Of a stretch of DNA of 27,826 bases, positions 1 through 8,145 are shown piece after piece (position 1 is the first letter of the stretch; each line of letters begins with the position of its first letter). Made by a program: the position numbers and the translations under genes. The notes below the pieces were generated by a model that saw only the letters and a program-made list of their open reading frames with translations, ran no database searches and was not told the origin of the DNA. The DNA comes from CAYMEV01 sp964389675 [NCBI: uncultured Candidatus Sumerlaeota bacterium] (GTDB taxonomy: Bacteria > CAYMEV01): contig CAYMEV010000033.1 of the NCBI GenBank assembly GCA_964389675.1, forward strand, positions 1 to 27,826, read 5' to 3'.

Positions 1-1508
1 AAAAGGCAAGAAGATTGATAGTGGACGATCTAAGGGCAGGCAACCTTATAGTCTCAGAAAAGAACATAACACATCCGGTCGGCACTCATGAACGCTGCGG
101 TACCGATGTTGAATTCCTTACAATACCGCAGTGGTTCATAAGGGTACTGGACTCAAAGGAACTTTTAATAAAATACTGCAACCAGGTGGAATGGTACCCT
201 GATTATATGAAGTACAGGTTTATTAACTGGGTTGAAAACCTTGAGTGGGACTGGTGCATCTCGAGGCAAAGGTTCTTCGGCGTCCCGTTTCCGCTCTGGT
301 ACTGCAAAAATTGCGGGAGTGTCATACTTGCAGATGAGGACAGGCTGCCGGTAGACCCGCTGGCATCAGACCCTGAAGGCTGCTGTCCGGACTGCGGCAG
401 CAGTGAATTCATTCCTGAACGGGATGTCATGGACACCTGGGCAACATCTTCAATGACCCCAATGATCGTTTCTCAATGGCTCGAGAAAGAAGACCTGAGC
501 TCAAAGGTATTCCCTCTGACCCTTCGCCCTCAGGCCCATGAAATTATAAGGACCTGGGCCTTCTATTCGATGGTCAAATCTGTATTCCATTTTGATTCTA
601 TTCCATGGCAGAAAGCCATGATAAGCGGTTTTGTAGTTGCAGAGAAGAAGACAAAGGAAAAAATAAGCAAAAGCAAGGGAAATGCTCCAAGTTCGCCTGA
701 AGGGCTCCTGGATATCCATGGTGCGGATACATTAAGGTACTGGTCATGTTCAGCAAAGTTAGGGTCTGATTATACTTTCAATGAACAGGACCTTAAATCT
801 GCAAGGAAGCTTTTGACAAAGATCTGGAATGCATCGAAATTCTGCATAGGGCATCTGCTGGAATATAAAAGGGCCGATATATCTGCAGTTTCCTATGAAA
901 CCATTGATAAATGGATCTTCACCAGGCTTTCCAGTACAGTAAAAAAAGCTGATGAATATCTCAGGCAGTTTGAATTCGGAATTGCGAAAAATGAGATAGA
1001 AAGATTCTTCTGGAATTCCTTCTGCGACAATTATATTGAAATAGTAAAAGACAGGCTTTATCATCCTGAAATACACGGATCCATGCAGAAGATATCCGGC
1101 CAGAATGCCCTGTACCACACCCTGCTCTCCCTGCTTAAGCTTTTTGCGCCCTTTCTGCCGCATATAACTGAAGAGATATACCAGATATACTTCAGAAAGC
1201 AGGAGGGCAATATATCCCTGCATCTGATGGAATTTCCCTCTCCGCAGGCTTTCTCCCCTGATGAGGATGCTTTTATTTTAGGGGAATCCGCAGTCCATGC
1301 CATATCACTGATCCGAAGATTCAGGACAGAAAACAAAATGAGCATAAAAGACGGCATTGAAAGCATAGATCTGGCCACAAGGCATAATATATCTCGCCCT
1401 GATCTTATAAGGGATATCAGGTATTCTACAAATACATCGAATATTAATCTTGACACAGTCCCGGAGCAGGAAGAACTTGCTGTAATTAAAGATGTGAAAT
1501 TAAAGTAA
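1..1508 (+). CDS. valS: valyl-tRNA synthetase, 3' part (5' truncated by window)
   Basis: Class I aminoacyl-tRNA synthetase that charges tRNA-Val in the cytoplasm. The reading frame (first full codon at base 3) is open to the left edge, so the N-terminal part with the HIGH motif and most of the editing domain is missing; about 500 residues remain. A four-cysteine zinc-ribbon-like insert (CKNCG ... CCPDCG) is encoded near 300-395, followed by DVMDTWATSS, a signature of the archaeal/rickettsial-type ValRS. The KMSKS loop appears as KISKSKGN at 660-683. The anticodon-binding helical domain follows (for example LFAPFLPHITEEIYQ). The C-terminus is short and lacks the long coiled-coil tRNA-binding arm of E. 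coli-type ValRS. Identity is firm; the archaeal-type assignment rests on these motifs and the short tail. Confidence 0.93.
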   Translation, partial: KARRLIVDDLRAGNLIVSEKNITHPVGTHERCGTDVEFLTIPQWFIRVLDSKELLIKYCNQVEWYPDYMKYRFINWVENLEWDWCISRQRFFGVPFPLWYCKNCGSVILADEDRLPVDPLASDPEGCCPDCGSSEFIPERDVMDTWATSSMTPMIVSQWLEKEDLSSKVFPLTLRPQAHEIIRTWAFYSMVKSVFHFDSIPWQKAMISGFVVAEKKTKEKISKSKGNAPSSPEGLLDIHGADTLRYWSCSAKLGSDYTFNEQDLKSARKLLTKIWNASKFCIGHLLEYKRADISAVSYETIDKWIFTRLSSTVKKADEYLRQFEFGIAKNEIERFFWNSFCDNYIEIVKDRLYHPEIHGSMQKISGQNALYHTLLSLLKLFAPFLPHITEEIYQIYFRKQEGNISLHLMEFPSPQAFSPDEDAFILGESAVHAISLIRRFRTENKMSIKDGIESIDLATRHNISRPDLIRDIRYSTNTSNINLDTVPEQEELAVIKDVKLK

Positions 1509-1512
1509 ACTG

Positions 1513-1540
1513 TTGAAAATATAATTTTTGGCTGTATAAT
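1513..1540 (+). promoter_or_regulatory. sigma70-like promoter for the TPR-PP2C pair
   Basis: TTGAAA (1513-1518) and a perfect TATAAT (1535-1540) are separated by exactly 16 bases, just after the valS stop. Expected transcription start is near 1547, giving a leader of roughly 25 bases. A GGGG run 8 bases before the ATG at 1573 may act as a ribosome-binding site. Confidence 0.7.
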
Positions 1541-1572
1541 TATCTTAAAGCAAAGTTTAAAGGGGTTTTATT

Positions 1573-3939
1573 ATGAATATCAATGAAATAATGAGTCGAG
1601 CAATGTTCTTTTATAATAATGAAGACTTTGAAAAGACTCTAAATTTCCTTAATAAGATATTAACTGAGGACCCGAACAATTCAGAGGCAAAAGAATTTCT
1701 GACCAAGGTTAAAAAAAGGATATCACTGGAGCCTTATATCAATCATTTTTTGGAATATGCCGCAAAACTATATAATGAAGGAAGGTTCAAGGAGGCTATT
1801 GAACAGGCTGAGAAAGCTGTATCAACTGATCCTGAATCAAACAAGGCAAAGCTTTTTCTTGATAAGCTGAAGAATGAAGCAGATCATTCAAGCGGTATCG
1901 AGCCTTTTTCAGAAGACAGCTTTGCTGAGGAAATTACTGCACCTGAGGCTGAATCTTCATTCATGTTTGGCCAGGATGAAGCAGATGATACAGCTGCCGG
2001 CGATTCAGAGCAGGTAGTGGAGCAGGACTCCATGTTTGACCAGCCTTTTCAGTTTAATATCCCTTCCCCTGAAACAGGCCAGGAAAGCCTTCAGGCTGAT
2101 GACATGCAGGATGAACCGCAATATGCAAGCCAGGATGACTTTACTTTCAGCATTGAATCTGATTCTGATGGCTCGAAACAGGATGAAGAAGAGGCGCCGT
2201 CCTCTTCAGGGCCCATTATAGCAGATGATAAAGAGCCACCGGAACCCTCTTCCCGAAAGCAGAAAGCAGAAGAAAATAAGCCCCCGGTCTTTGAGTTTCC
2301 GGATATACCAGCCGGGCAGGACAAAACAGCTGATACACAGCAAGAAGAGGATTTCCCGGCACCTGAAGAAACCGCTGATGCCGCTGAAAATCATCTATCC
2401 CATGAAGACTTTGACTTCGCTGAGGATAAGGCCCCATTGCCGCAGGATGACCCTTTCAGTATGCCGCAAACGGATAAACAGGACTCAAATAAGCCTGAAG
2501 GAGCAAAGGGAGAAACCGAGAAGGATATATTTGATTTTGAGGTGGCGACAAATGACCAGGCAGGCCAGCAAAAGGCAGACATGAATATAGAAGAGGCAGA
2601 GATAGGCTTTTTCACTCAAAAGGGCCAGTCTGCTCCTGCACCTGAATCTTCATCAGTTCACACTTCAAAGGTAAAACTGCAGAGTTCTGAAGGCCTCCTT
2701 AATGAATTCCAGAGGGGCCTTGCAGTATACAAGGAATTAAATCTTAAGGAAGCACTGGATATATTTACAAAGATCCTCAGCTATGAAAAGGATTTCAAGA
2801 ATGAGCTTCCAGATCTCTTTGAAGAGTCCAAACAGCTTTTTCTGGAGATAAAATCAAAGCTTAAAGATGATTCGCCTGAGGAAGAGCCGGATTTTGCAGA
2901 ACCTGAGACAGACAGCTTTGGTGACATGATGATAAAAACCCAGATCAGCATTAAAAAAGGCAGTCAGTTTTCAAAAGTGAAAACATATACTATTGCATCA
3001 ATTGTAATTTTAGCTGTAATTCTGCTGACATTCATCTATCTTAAATCTACCAGCAAATCAAAGGATGCTTCAGGTACCAGCAGTACAAATTCCGATGTTG
3101 ATTTCAGCCACACGCTTATTCAACAGCAGAGAGCTGAGCAGATAGAGAATCTCCTGAATCAGGCAAACCTTCTTTTTTCACAGGGCAAGGAAAAAGAGGC
3201 TCAGGAACTGCTCGATGAGTTATTTGAACTTGACCCGGAAAACAGGAAGGCTAAAGAGATCAGGAACAGGATACTGCTGGAAGATTACCTCATAAAAGGG
3301 CAGAGCGCATATGATGTCCATAATTTCAAGGATGCCTATGAAAACTTCCAGAAGGCATATGATATAAACCCGAATATTCCGGACCTGAAACAAAAACTGG
3401 ATCTCAGCAGGGAATCATACCAGAATAACGAAGCACTCTATTCAAGGATGAACAGTTATTTTGAAATTAAGGAGAAGGGTGACCTGAATAAGACATACAG
3501 GACGCTGAAAGCCATTAAAAATGATTATCCCGACTCTAAATTTGTCAATATTGAGTTCGAACAGATCTCAAAACAGAAACAGTTGCTGGATGACAAGGTC
3601 AAACTGGAAAAGATCGAAGAACATATGGGAGCTGCCAGGTTCCATTTTAATAACGGGCTTTACGAACTGGCAATATCAGAATACAGAAAAGCCCTCGAAA
3701 TTGACCCGGGAAATGAGATAATACAGGACATGCTATACAAGAGCTTTTACAATACAGGTATCGATGCGCTTAAGAGAAGGGATGGCAGGACAGCATACTG
3801 GGCATTCAATGAATCGCTTAAGATCCTGCCGGATGATGAAGAATCAAAAAAACTTGCAGAATTTGCATTCAAGAACCTTGAAAAAGTTACTACCCCGAAC
3901 TACAGCGATTATGTAAACAGTCTTGGAAAAAAAGAATAA
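1573..3939 (+). CDS. membrane-anchored TPR protein with long acidic linker
   Basis: A 788-residue scaffold-like protein. Residues 1-110 form TPR-like helical pairs. Residues about 115-370 are low in complexity and rich in Glu, Asp, Ser, Pro and Gln, so probably disordered. A further TPR-like stretch lies near 375-435. One transmembrane helix lies at about 472-492, and residues 515-788 hold several more TPRs (for example ARFHFNNGLYELAISEYRKA). There is no signal peptide, so the large N-terminal half is probably cytoplasmic and the C-terminal TPRs outside; basic residues flank both sides of the helix, so topology is not certain. The PP2C gene starts 4 bases after its stop, implying one operon and perhaps phosphorylation control of the acidic linker (inference). 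No catalytic domain is seen. The precise function is unknown. Confidence 0.85.
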   Translation: MNINEIMSRAMFFYNNEDFEKTLNFLNKILTEDPNNSEAKEFLTKVKKRISLEPYINHFLEYAAKLYNEGRFKEAIEQAEKAVSTDPESNKAKLFLDKLKNEADHSSGIEPFSEDSFAEEITAPEAESSFMFGQDEADDTAAGDSEQVVEQDSMFDQPFQFNIPSPETGQESLQADDMQDEPQYASQDDFTFSIESDSDGSKQDEEEAPSSSGPIIADDKEPPEPSSRKQKAEENKPPVFEFPDIPAGQDKTADTQQEEDFPAPEETADAAENHLSHEDFDFAEDKAPLPQDDPFSMPQTDKQDSNKPEGAKGETEKDIFDFEVATNDQAGQQKADMNIEEAEIGFFTQKGQSAPAPESSSVHTSKVKLQSSEGLLNEFQRGLAVYKELNLKEALDIFTKILSYEKDFKNELPDLFEESKQLFLEIKSKLKDDSPEEEPDFAEPETDSFGDMMIKTQISIKKGSQFSKVKTYTIASIVILAVILLTFIYLKSTSKSKDASGTSSTNSDVDFSHTLIQQQRAEQIENLLNQANLLFSQGKEKEAQELLDELFELDPENRKAKEIRNRILLEDYLIKGQSAYDVHNFKDAYENFQKAYDINPNIPDLKQKLDLSRESYQNNEALYSRMNSYFEIKEKGDLNKTYRTLKAIKNDYPDSKFVNIEFEQISKQKQLLDDKVKLEKIEEHMGAARFHFNNGLYELAISEYRKALEIDPGNEIIQDMLYKSFYNTGIDALKRRDGRTAYWAFNESLKILPDDEESKKLAEFAFKNLEKVTTPNYSDYVNSLGKKE

Positions 3940-3943
3940 ATAA

Positions 3944-4777
3944 ATGATATCATACGGCATTTCTGACAAGGGAAGAAAACGCAATATCAACGAAGATTCC
4001 TTCTTTTTTGATTCAGATAAGGGTGTTTTCATTGTCGCTGACGGCATGGGAGGCCATCTTGCAGGAGAGGAAGCCTCAAAAATCGCCGTTGATACAATAA
4101 GCAAATTTCTCGTAAATGCATCGACAAATATAGAGAGCATAATTGAAAAGAGCATTACCACGACAAATAATATCATCCACTCCAAATCAGAGATAGACTC
4201 AAAATTCAAGGGCATGGGGACAACACTTACCTGCGCAGTTTTCAGAAATAAGAAGCTTTATGTGGGCCATGTGGGAGACAGCAGGCTGTATCAGCTCAGG
4301 GATGACAGGCTTTCTCTGCTTACAGACGATCATTCAAAAGTGTGGGAATTCTATAAGGAAGGATTGATCACCAGGGACGAAGCAAGGACGCATCCATATA
4401 AGAATGTGATCACGAGGGGGGTCGGCATAAAACCTGAAGTTGACATTGATGCTTTTACCATCAATGACCTGGAGGTCGGAGATATTTATCTACTCTGTTC
4501 TGATGGCCTGAATGATATGGTAAGCGATGAGGAGATCCGAGATGTTCTCGCCAAGGAGAACACAGGGATTGAGGACAAAGCAGGTGAACTGATCAGGATA
4601 GCAAACAGCAACGGAGGTAAAGATAATATCACAGCAGTGCTTCTGCTTATGGAGAGAATTGACCTGATAAAAGAGGAAAATTCTGATCTGATCGAACAGA
4701 TAAAAACAAGGGAACATATACTTTTTGAGAAGCAGATCAGGCTTACGATCAACAGCCCTGTAAATCATCCTTATTAG
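3944..4777 (+). CDS. PP2C-family Ser/Thr protein phosphatase
   Basis: A 277-residue metal-dependent (Mn/Mg) phosphatase of the bacterial Stp/PrpC type. Metal-binding motifs are all present: NEDSF (Asp18), VADGMGG (Asp33), a YVGHVGDSRLY segment, CSDGLNDM and GGKDNITAV. About 40 charged residues follow the catalytic core and may form a helix; this tail is longer than in minimal PP2C enzymes. The start ATG lies 4 bases after the TPR gene stop, so the two are probably co-transcribed and translationally coupled. No partner Hanks-type kinase is encoded in the window. The last 29 bases overlap the 3' end of the convergent cheY-like gene. Confidence 0.93.
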   Translation: MISYGISDKGRKRNINEDSFFFDSDKGVFIVADGMGGHLAGEEASKIAVDTISKFLVNASTNIESIIEKSITTTNNIIHSKSEIDSKFKGMGTTLTCAVFRNKKLYVGHVGDSRLYQLRDDRLSLLTDDHSKVWEFYKEGLITRDEARTHPYKNVITRGVGIKPEVDIDAFTINDLEVGDIYLLCSDGLNDMVSDEEIRDVLAKENTGIEDKAGELIRIANSNGGKDNITAVLLLMERIDLIKEENSDLIEQIKTREHILFEKQIRLTINSPVNHPY

Positions 4778-5138
4778 CAGAACCTAACAGCTGTTTCACT
4801 TTTTCCACAAGGTCATTGATAGCAAATGGCTTTGACAGATATGCATCTGCTCCGCATTCTCTCGCCTGCTGTATCAATGCCTTATCCCTGATGCCGGAGA
4901 TAATTATGACGGGAATGGCAGGAAGGTTTATTCTTACCGCTTTCACAGCATCTATTCCATTCATTTTTGGCATCTGTATATCCATTATAATAAGGTTATA
5001 TCTGTTAAGCATGGTCTTCTTAAATGCTTCTGCCCCGTCTGAAGCTATATCTATGGCATACCCCTCCAGGCACAGAAACTCCGCAATCAGTTTTCTGATG
5101 TTTTCATTATCGTCAACAATAAGTATTTGCCTGCTCAT
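4749..5138 (-). CDS. stand-alone CheY-like response regulator receiver
   Basis: A 129-residue single receiver domain with no output domain. The acidic pocket is Asp9/Asp10 (LIVDDNEN), the phospho-acceptor is Asp53 (IMDIQMPKMNG), the switch Ser is residue 81 and the conserved Lys is residue 103 (LSKPF). The MPKMNG motif and the length are typical of CheY/Spo0F-type receivers. It is the last gene of the DUF4388-CheB-receiver run, 12 bases downstream of cheB, with a GGAG-type ribosome-binding site in that gap. No histidine kinase is encoded nearby. Whether it acts on a flagellar motor or another target cannot be told from sequence. Confidence 0.92.
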   Translation of the reverse strand: MSRQILIVDDNENIRKLIAEFLCLEGYAIDIASDGAEAFKKTMLNRYNLIIMDIQMPKMNGIDAVKAVRINLPAIPVIIISGIRDKALIQQARECGADAYLSKPFAINDLVEKVKQLLGSANKDDLQGC

Positions 5139-5150
5139 AGGGTTCTCCTT

Positions 5151-5729
5151 CTAATTGTCCATAAACTGATTTATCTTTCTTGCAATTCCCTGTACATCAC
5201 ATACATAGTCTATGTTTCCAGATTCTATGGCCTTCCTGGGCATGCCGAATATTGCTGAGCTTTTTTCATCCTGTGCAATTGTTATTCCGCCCATCTTCTT
5301 AATATGCGTAATGCCATCAACACCGTCCCCTGTCATCCCGGTCATGATAATTCCCATGGTGGAATCACCGTAAAGCTCTGCTATGGATATCATTGATTTA
5401 TTGATGGAAGGAGCTACAAGGTCCTCTTTATCAGGCAGGTAGAGCCTGCTTTTAACCCTGTTTCTCAAAAGCTTAAAAACTGTATGGTATCCGCCCGGAC
5501 AGAAATAAATTGCATTTTCATCTATTGAGCTATAATTATCAGCCTTCAGGACAGGAACACTGACAAGCCTCCGGACATTCTGGATAAGTACATCCGTAAA
5601 TGTTTTTGGTATATGCTGTACTATTATTATAGGATTTGATACTTTTTCAATATAGGGAAGTAATACTCTTAATGTTGGAGGACCGCCGGCGCTGATACCT
5701 ATTATTACTATTCTGTCAGTCCTGTGCAT
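5151..5729 (-). CDS. cheB: CheB-type protein-glutamate methylesterase, catalytic domain only
   Basis: A 192-residue CheB catalytic domain that removes methyl groups from, or deamidates, chemoreceptor glutamates. The triad is visible: Ser13 (GISAGGP), His39 (VQHIP) and Asp135 (TGMTGDGVDG). The usual N-terminal receiver domain is absent; the protein starts directly at the catalytic fold (MHRTDRIVIIGISAGG). A separate receiver gene follows immediately, so regulation may act in trans (inference). The start overlaps the end of the upstream DUF4388 gene by 14 bases, implying translational coupling. No CheR, CheA or chemoreceptor lies in the window. Confidence 0.92.
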   Translation of the reverse strand: MHRTDRIVIIGISAGGPPTLRVLLPYIEKVSNPIIIVQHIPKTFTDVLIQNVRRLVSVPVLKADNYSSIDENAIYFCPGGYHTVFKLLRNRVKSRLYLPDKEDLVAPSINKSMISIAELYGDSTMGIIMTGMTGDGVDGITHIKKMGGITIAQDEKSSAIFGMPRKAIESGNIDYVCDVQGIARKINQFMDN

Positions 5730-6264
5730 ATTCTATATTGATAAGCTTCATTGACAATAAACCGAAGATGAACTTGCATATAGAAAATACATCAACATCC
5801 AGTTCATTTGCTATATCTGAAATCTTCTTGTACCCGTCTATCAGCTCATAGATCTGAAGCTCACCCTTTGTCAGATTCTTGATTCTAAGCTGATTGGGGT
5901 CAGGAACCTTGCTTATGACCATATTGATGCTCTTTATGTAGCGTTTTAATATTTTCCACTCGTCAAGTCTCTTGGCAATCTCCATCAGCAATGCAGTATT
6001 GTTTTTCTTAATAGTATGCTCTTCAGGCTGAGCATCAGGATGGAAAAGAAATTCACCCTGCTCCCAGATGGCAATAGAATATAAAGCATTTTCCCCTTTT
6101 AGCATACCGTTTGTTGATGCGTGAATGATCTCACCCTGAAAAAGGTATATTTCTCCCTGGCCATAAATGCTTTCAATTGAGAATTTACCAGATTTTCCGG
6201 TAACAGCAACAAGCTGTATGATCTCAGGAAGTTTCATTTTATCCAGTGAGCCTTGAAAAGACAT
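5716..6264 (-). CDS. DUF4388 (PATAN-type) domain protein
   Basis: A 182-residue protein. Residues 1-80 match the DUF4388 pattern found in signalling proteins of deltaproteobacteria, spirochaetes and cyanobacteria: FQGSLDKMKLPEIIQL, then GKSGKFSIES and GEIYLFQGEIIHAST. Residues about 130-180 resemble a small winged-helix module (GELQIYELIDGYKKISDIANELD). It is first in an operon with cheB and a receiver, so it probably acts as an adaptor or effector read by phospho-signalling (inference). A clear ribosome-binding site (GGAG) precedes the ATG, and a promoter candidate lies about 60 bases upstream. Confidence 0.85.
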   Translation of the reverse strand: MSFQGSLDKMKLPEIIQLVAVTGKSGKFSIESIYGQGEIYLFQGEIIHASTNGMLKGENALYSIAIWEQGEFLFHPDAQPEEHTIKKNNTALLMEIAKRLDEWKILKRYIKSINMVISKVPDPNQLRIKNLTKGELQIYELIDGYKKISDIANELDVDVFSICKFIFGLLSMKLINIEYAQD

Positions 6265-6321
6265 TTGATTCTCCTTCTTAGAGAAAGTAATTACAGATTA
6301 ATTTTATTTGTTGTGAAAATA

Positions 6322-6349
6322 TTTTTATTTTTTATACTTCAATTGTCAA
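6322..6349 (-). promoter_or_regulatory. promoter candidate for the DUF4388-cheB-cheY operon
   Basis: On the minus strand a perfect TTGACA (6344-6349) is followed after 16 bases by TAAAAA (6322-6327), within very AT-rich DNA. The -35 is strong and the -10 is weak (4 of 6). It gives a leader of about 50 bases. Confidence 0.45.
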
Positions 6350-6502
6350 GATAATAATTATTGTTTTTGGAGATACCGTCAGGCCTGTGCCATTATATTG
6401 CCCTCAGGCTTCCTTATGTGTATATGATCTGAAGGGTTATTCTGTTTCCGGATATGAGCGGTTTTTTAGATAAAGAACCTTTGATATATATCTGGAGGGA
6501 AA

Positions 6503-6526
6503 GGCCTGATCCCGAAAGACCAGGCC
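6503..6526 (-). terminator. hairpin terminator after tonB
   Basis: On the minus strand GGCCTGGTC and GATCAGGCC pair over 9 base pairs (one G-U) around a 6-base loop, followed by a short T run (TTT then CCC). It lies 17 bases beyond the tonB stop. The T tract is short, so termination may be incomplete. Confidence 0.6.
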
Positions 6527-6542
6527 CCCTGTTATGAAATGC

Positions 6543-7205
6543 TTAATTAAGAGTAAATGTAAAGGTAACCTGTATTTTTACGGGAACAGGCTTACCCTGG
6601 TGAATTGCAGGTTTATATTTATACCTTTTCGCAGCCTTGAGTACCTCCTGGTTGAAATACTGCTCAAATGCCCCCTTGATGCCTCTCAGTATCTGTACAT
6701 CTATTACACTTCCATCAGTACCGACGGTCAGATAAGTAATGACATTACCGGAGACCCTTGCAGCCCGGGCAATTTCAGGATATTTCGGGTCTTCTCCAGA
6801 TATCTTCATGGGAGGTTCGCTGACCTCATATTCCTGCATTACCTGAGCAGTAGGCATGATCTCGCCATAATCATATTCATCAAAAGCATAATCATCATAG
6901 CTTGGCTCCCAGTAGTCCTCAGGGATCTCCACTATATCGACCTTGGGCTTATCTGGCGTAGGATCAGGAATGGGCTTGAAGACAGTTCTCTGTCTCTTGA
7001 CCTGGGGCTCTTCAGGCGGAGGTGGCGGCGGAACATAAACCTTTACATCAAAGATTGCCTTATCATCCTTTGCAATGGCATCAGCCTGAAAGACATTCCA
7101 TTGGGCAAGAAATATGACAACATGGAATATAATTGCTATATATACTGCCTTCCAGGTTCTGTTTTCATCTACTTCTTTAAGTTTCTCATATTCTTCAAAA
7201 TCCAT
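6543..7205 (-). CDS. tonB: TonB-family energy transducer
   Basis: A 220-residue TonB protein that carries proton-motive energy from ExbB/ExbD to outer-membrane receptors. A cytoplasmic lead (1-18) precedes one membrane helix (about 19-36). A proline run (YVPPPPPPEEP) follows, then a linker rich in Asp, Glu and Tyr (about 95-125), which differs from the usual Pro/Lys linker. Residues about 133-220 form the TonB C-terminal domain (KYPEIARAARVSGNV, VGTDGSVIDVQIL, KYKPAIHQGKPVPVKIQVTF). A strong GGGGGTG ribosome-binding site precedes the ATG. It is last in the exbB-exbD-exbD-tonB run, 67 bases after the second exbD, and is followed by a hairpin terminator. Confidence 0.93.
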   Translation of the reverse strand: MDFEEYEKLKEVDENRTWKAVYIAIIFHVVIFLAQWNVFQADAIAKDDKAIFDVKVYVPPPPPPEEPQVKRQRTVFKPIPDPTPDKPKVDIVEIPEDYWEPSYDDYAFDEYDYGEIMPTAQVMQEYEVSEPPMKISGEDPKYPEIARAARVSGNVITYLTVGTDGSVIDVQILRGIKGAFEQYFNQEVLKAAKRYKYKPAIHQGKPVPVKIQVTFTFTLN

Positions 7206-7272
7206 AAGGGCACCCCCTTTTCAATTTGCTTTCTCTAATTTAAATATATAGATTGCCGCTGGATTTGTCAAC

Positions 7273-7707
7273 CTACAGCATACCCCATTCTGCAATCTCA
7301 GCTTTTGTTGGTATTGCAATATTCCTTGCTTTCAGTGTCTGGAGGATATCAAGCATTTCAACAAGCTTTCCATAAGGGACATTGTCATCAACCTGAACAA
7401 TGATAAACTGATTATAGCTTGTCATTTCAAGCTTGTCCCTCACATAGTTTTTCAATGCCGGAATACTCATAAGCTCCTTGTCGACAATGTAGCCGCCTGA
7501 ACTGGGAATGTGGATATGCAGGGCTTCAATTGTCTCAACCTGTGCATCCTGCCTGTCATCATCCTTTGGCAGCCTGAACTCTATCCCTTTTGTGGCAGCT
7601 ATTACAGAAGTAACCATAAAGAACACTATAAGCAAAAAAGCAATGTCTGCCGTTGACGCTGTGGGTATTTCTGAATTGGGCTTTCTGCCTTTCAATCTTC
7701 TGGTCAT
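7273..7707 (-). CDS. exbD: ExbD/TolR family biopolymer transport protein (second copy)
   Basis: A 144-residue ExbD with a short cytoplasmic N-terminus, one membrane helix (about 18-38) and a periplasmic domain. The essential membrane Asp is residue 21 (TASTADIAFLLIVFF), matching the protonatable Asp of E. coli ExbD. The periplasmic part has the usual GKLVEMLDILQ helix. It lies 12 bases after the first exbD. Paired exbD genes are common in some diderm phyla, where they may form a mixed dimer in the ExbB pore (known for families with two ExbD; inference here). A GGGGG-type ribosome-binding site is present. Confidence 0.93.
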   Translation of the reverse strand: MTRRLKGRKPNSEIPTASTADIAFLLIVFFMVTSVIAATKGIEFRLPKDDDRQDAQVETIEALHIHIPSSGGYIVDKELMSIPALKNYVRDKLEMTSYNQFIIVQVDDNVPYGKLVEMLDILQTLKARNIAIPTKAEIAEWGML

Positions 7708-7719
7708 ATCAGCACCCCC

Positions 7720-8145
7720 TTATATCTCTTCATTTCTCTGCATCGTGAGAAGGTTAATATTGACTACCCTTGCTCTCCTCAAAGATTCCATAACATCATT
7801 AATATAAATATATTTTGTATCAGTATCCGCTTTTATTATGAAATGCTTTGCAGGGTCCGACACTACGATCTGGCTCGCCATTGCAGCAAGGTCCACATTA
7901 AGGATCTCCCTGCTCATCTCTTCACCAGATGTAAAATGCAGTCTTCCGTTTTTCTCTACAGCAACTAAGGCCGCATCCCTTGGTACATCCACACGATTAA
8001 AGGAAATAGGCAGAGATACATTTGTTTTGTCAACACTGAAAGTAGTTGTTACCATGAAAAATATGATCAGCAAAAAGGCTATGTCTGCCATAGATGCACT
8101 GGGGATATAAGCATCTACTTTTTGTTTCCTTTTTACTTTTATCAT
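7720..8145 (-). CDS. exbD: ExbD/TolR family biopolymer transport protein (first copy)
   Basis: A 141-residue ExbD paralogue. The membrane Asp is again residue 21 (SASMADIAFLLIIFF). The N-terminus is strongly basic (KVKRKQK), fitting a cytoplasmic location. The periplasmic part keeps the TDTKYIYINDVMESLRRA helix region. The first 4 bases overlap the exbB stop (ATGA), so translation is coupled. It differs from the second copy in the periplasmic domain, so the two are likely specialised subunits rather than a recent duplication. Confidence 0.93.
   Translation of the reverse strand: MIKVKRKQKVDAYIPSASMADIAFLLIIFFMVTTTFSVDKTNVSLPISFNRVDVPRDAALVAVEKNGRLHFTSGEEMSREILNVDLAAMASQIVVSDPAKHFIIKADTDTKYIYINDVMESLRRARVVNINLLTMQRNEEI

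Noticed and set aside
6534-7238. 234-codon plus-strand frame opposite tonB
   Set aside because: It is an antisense shadow of tonB; the minus-strand frame has clear TonB domains and a strong ribosome-binding site.
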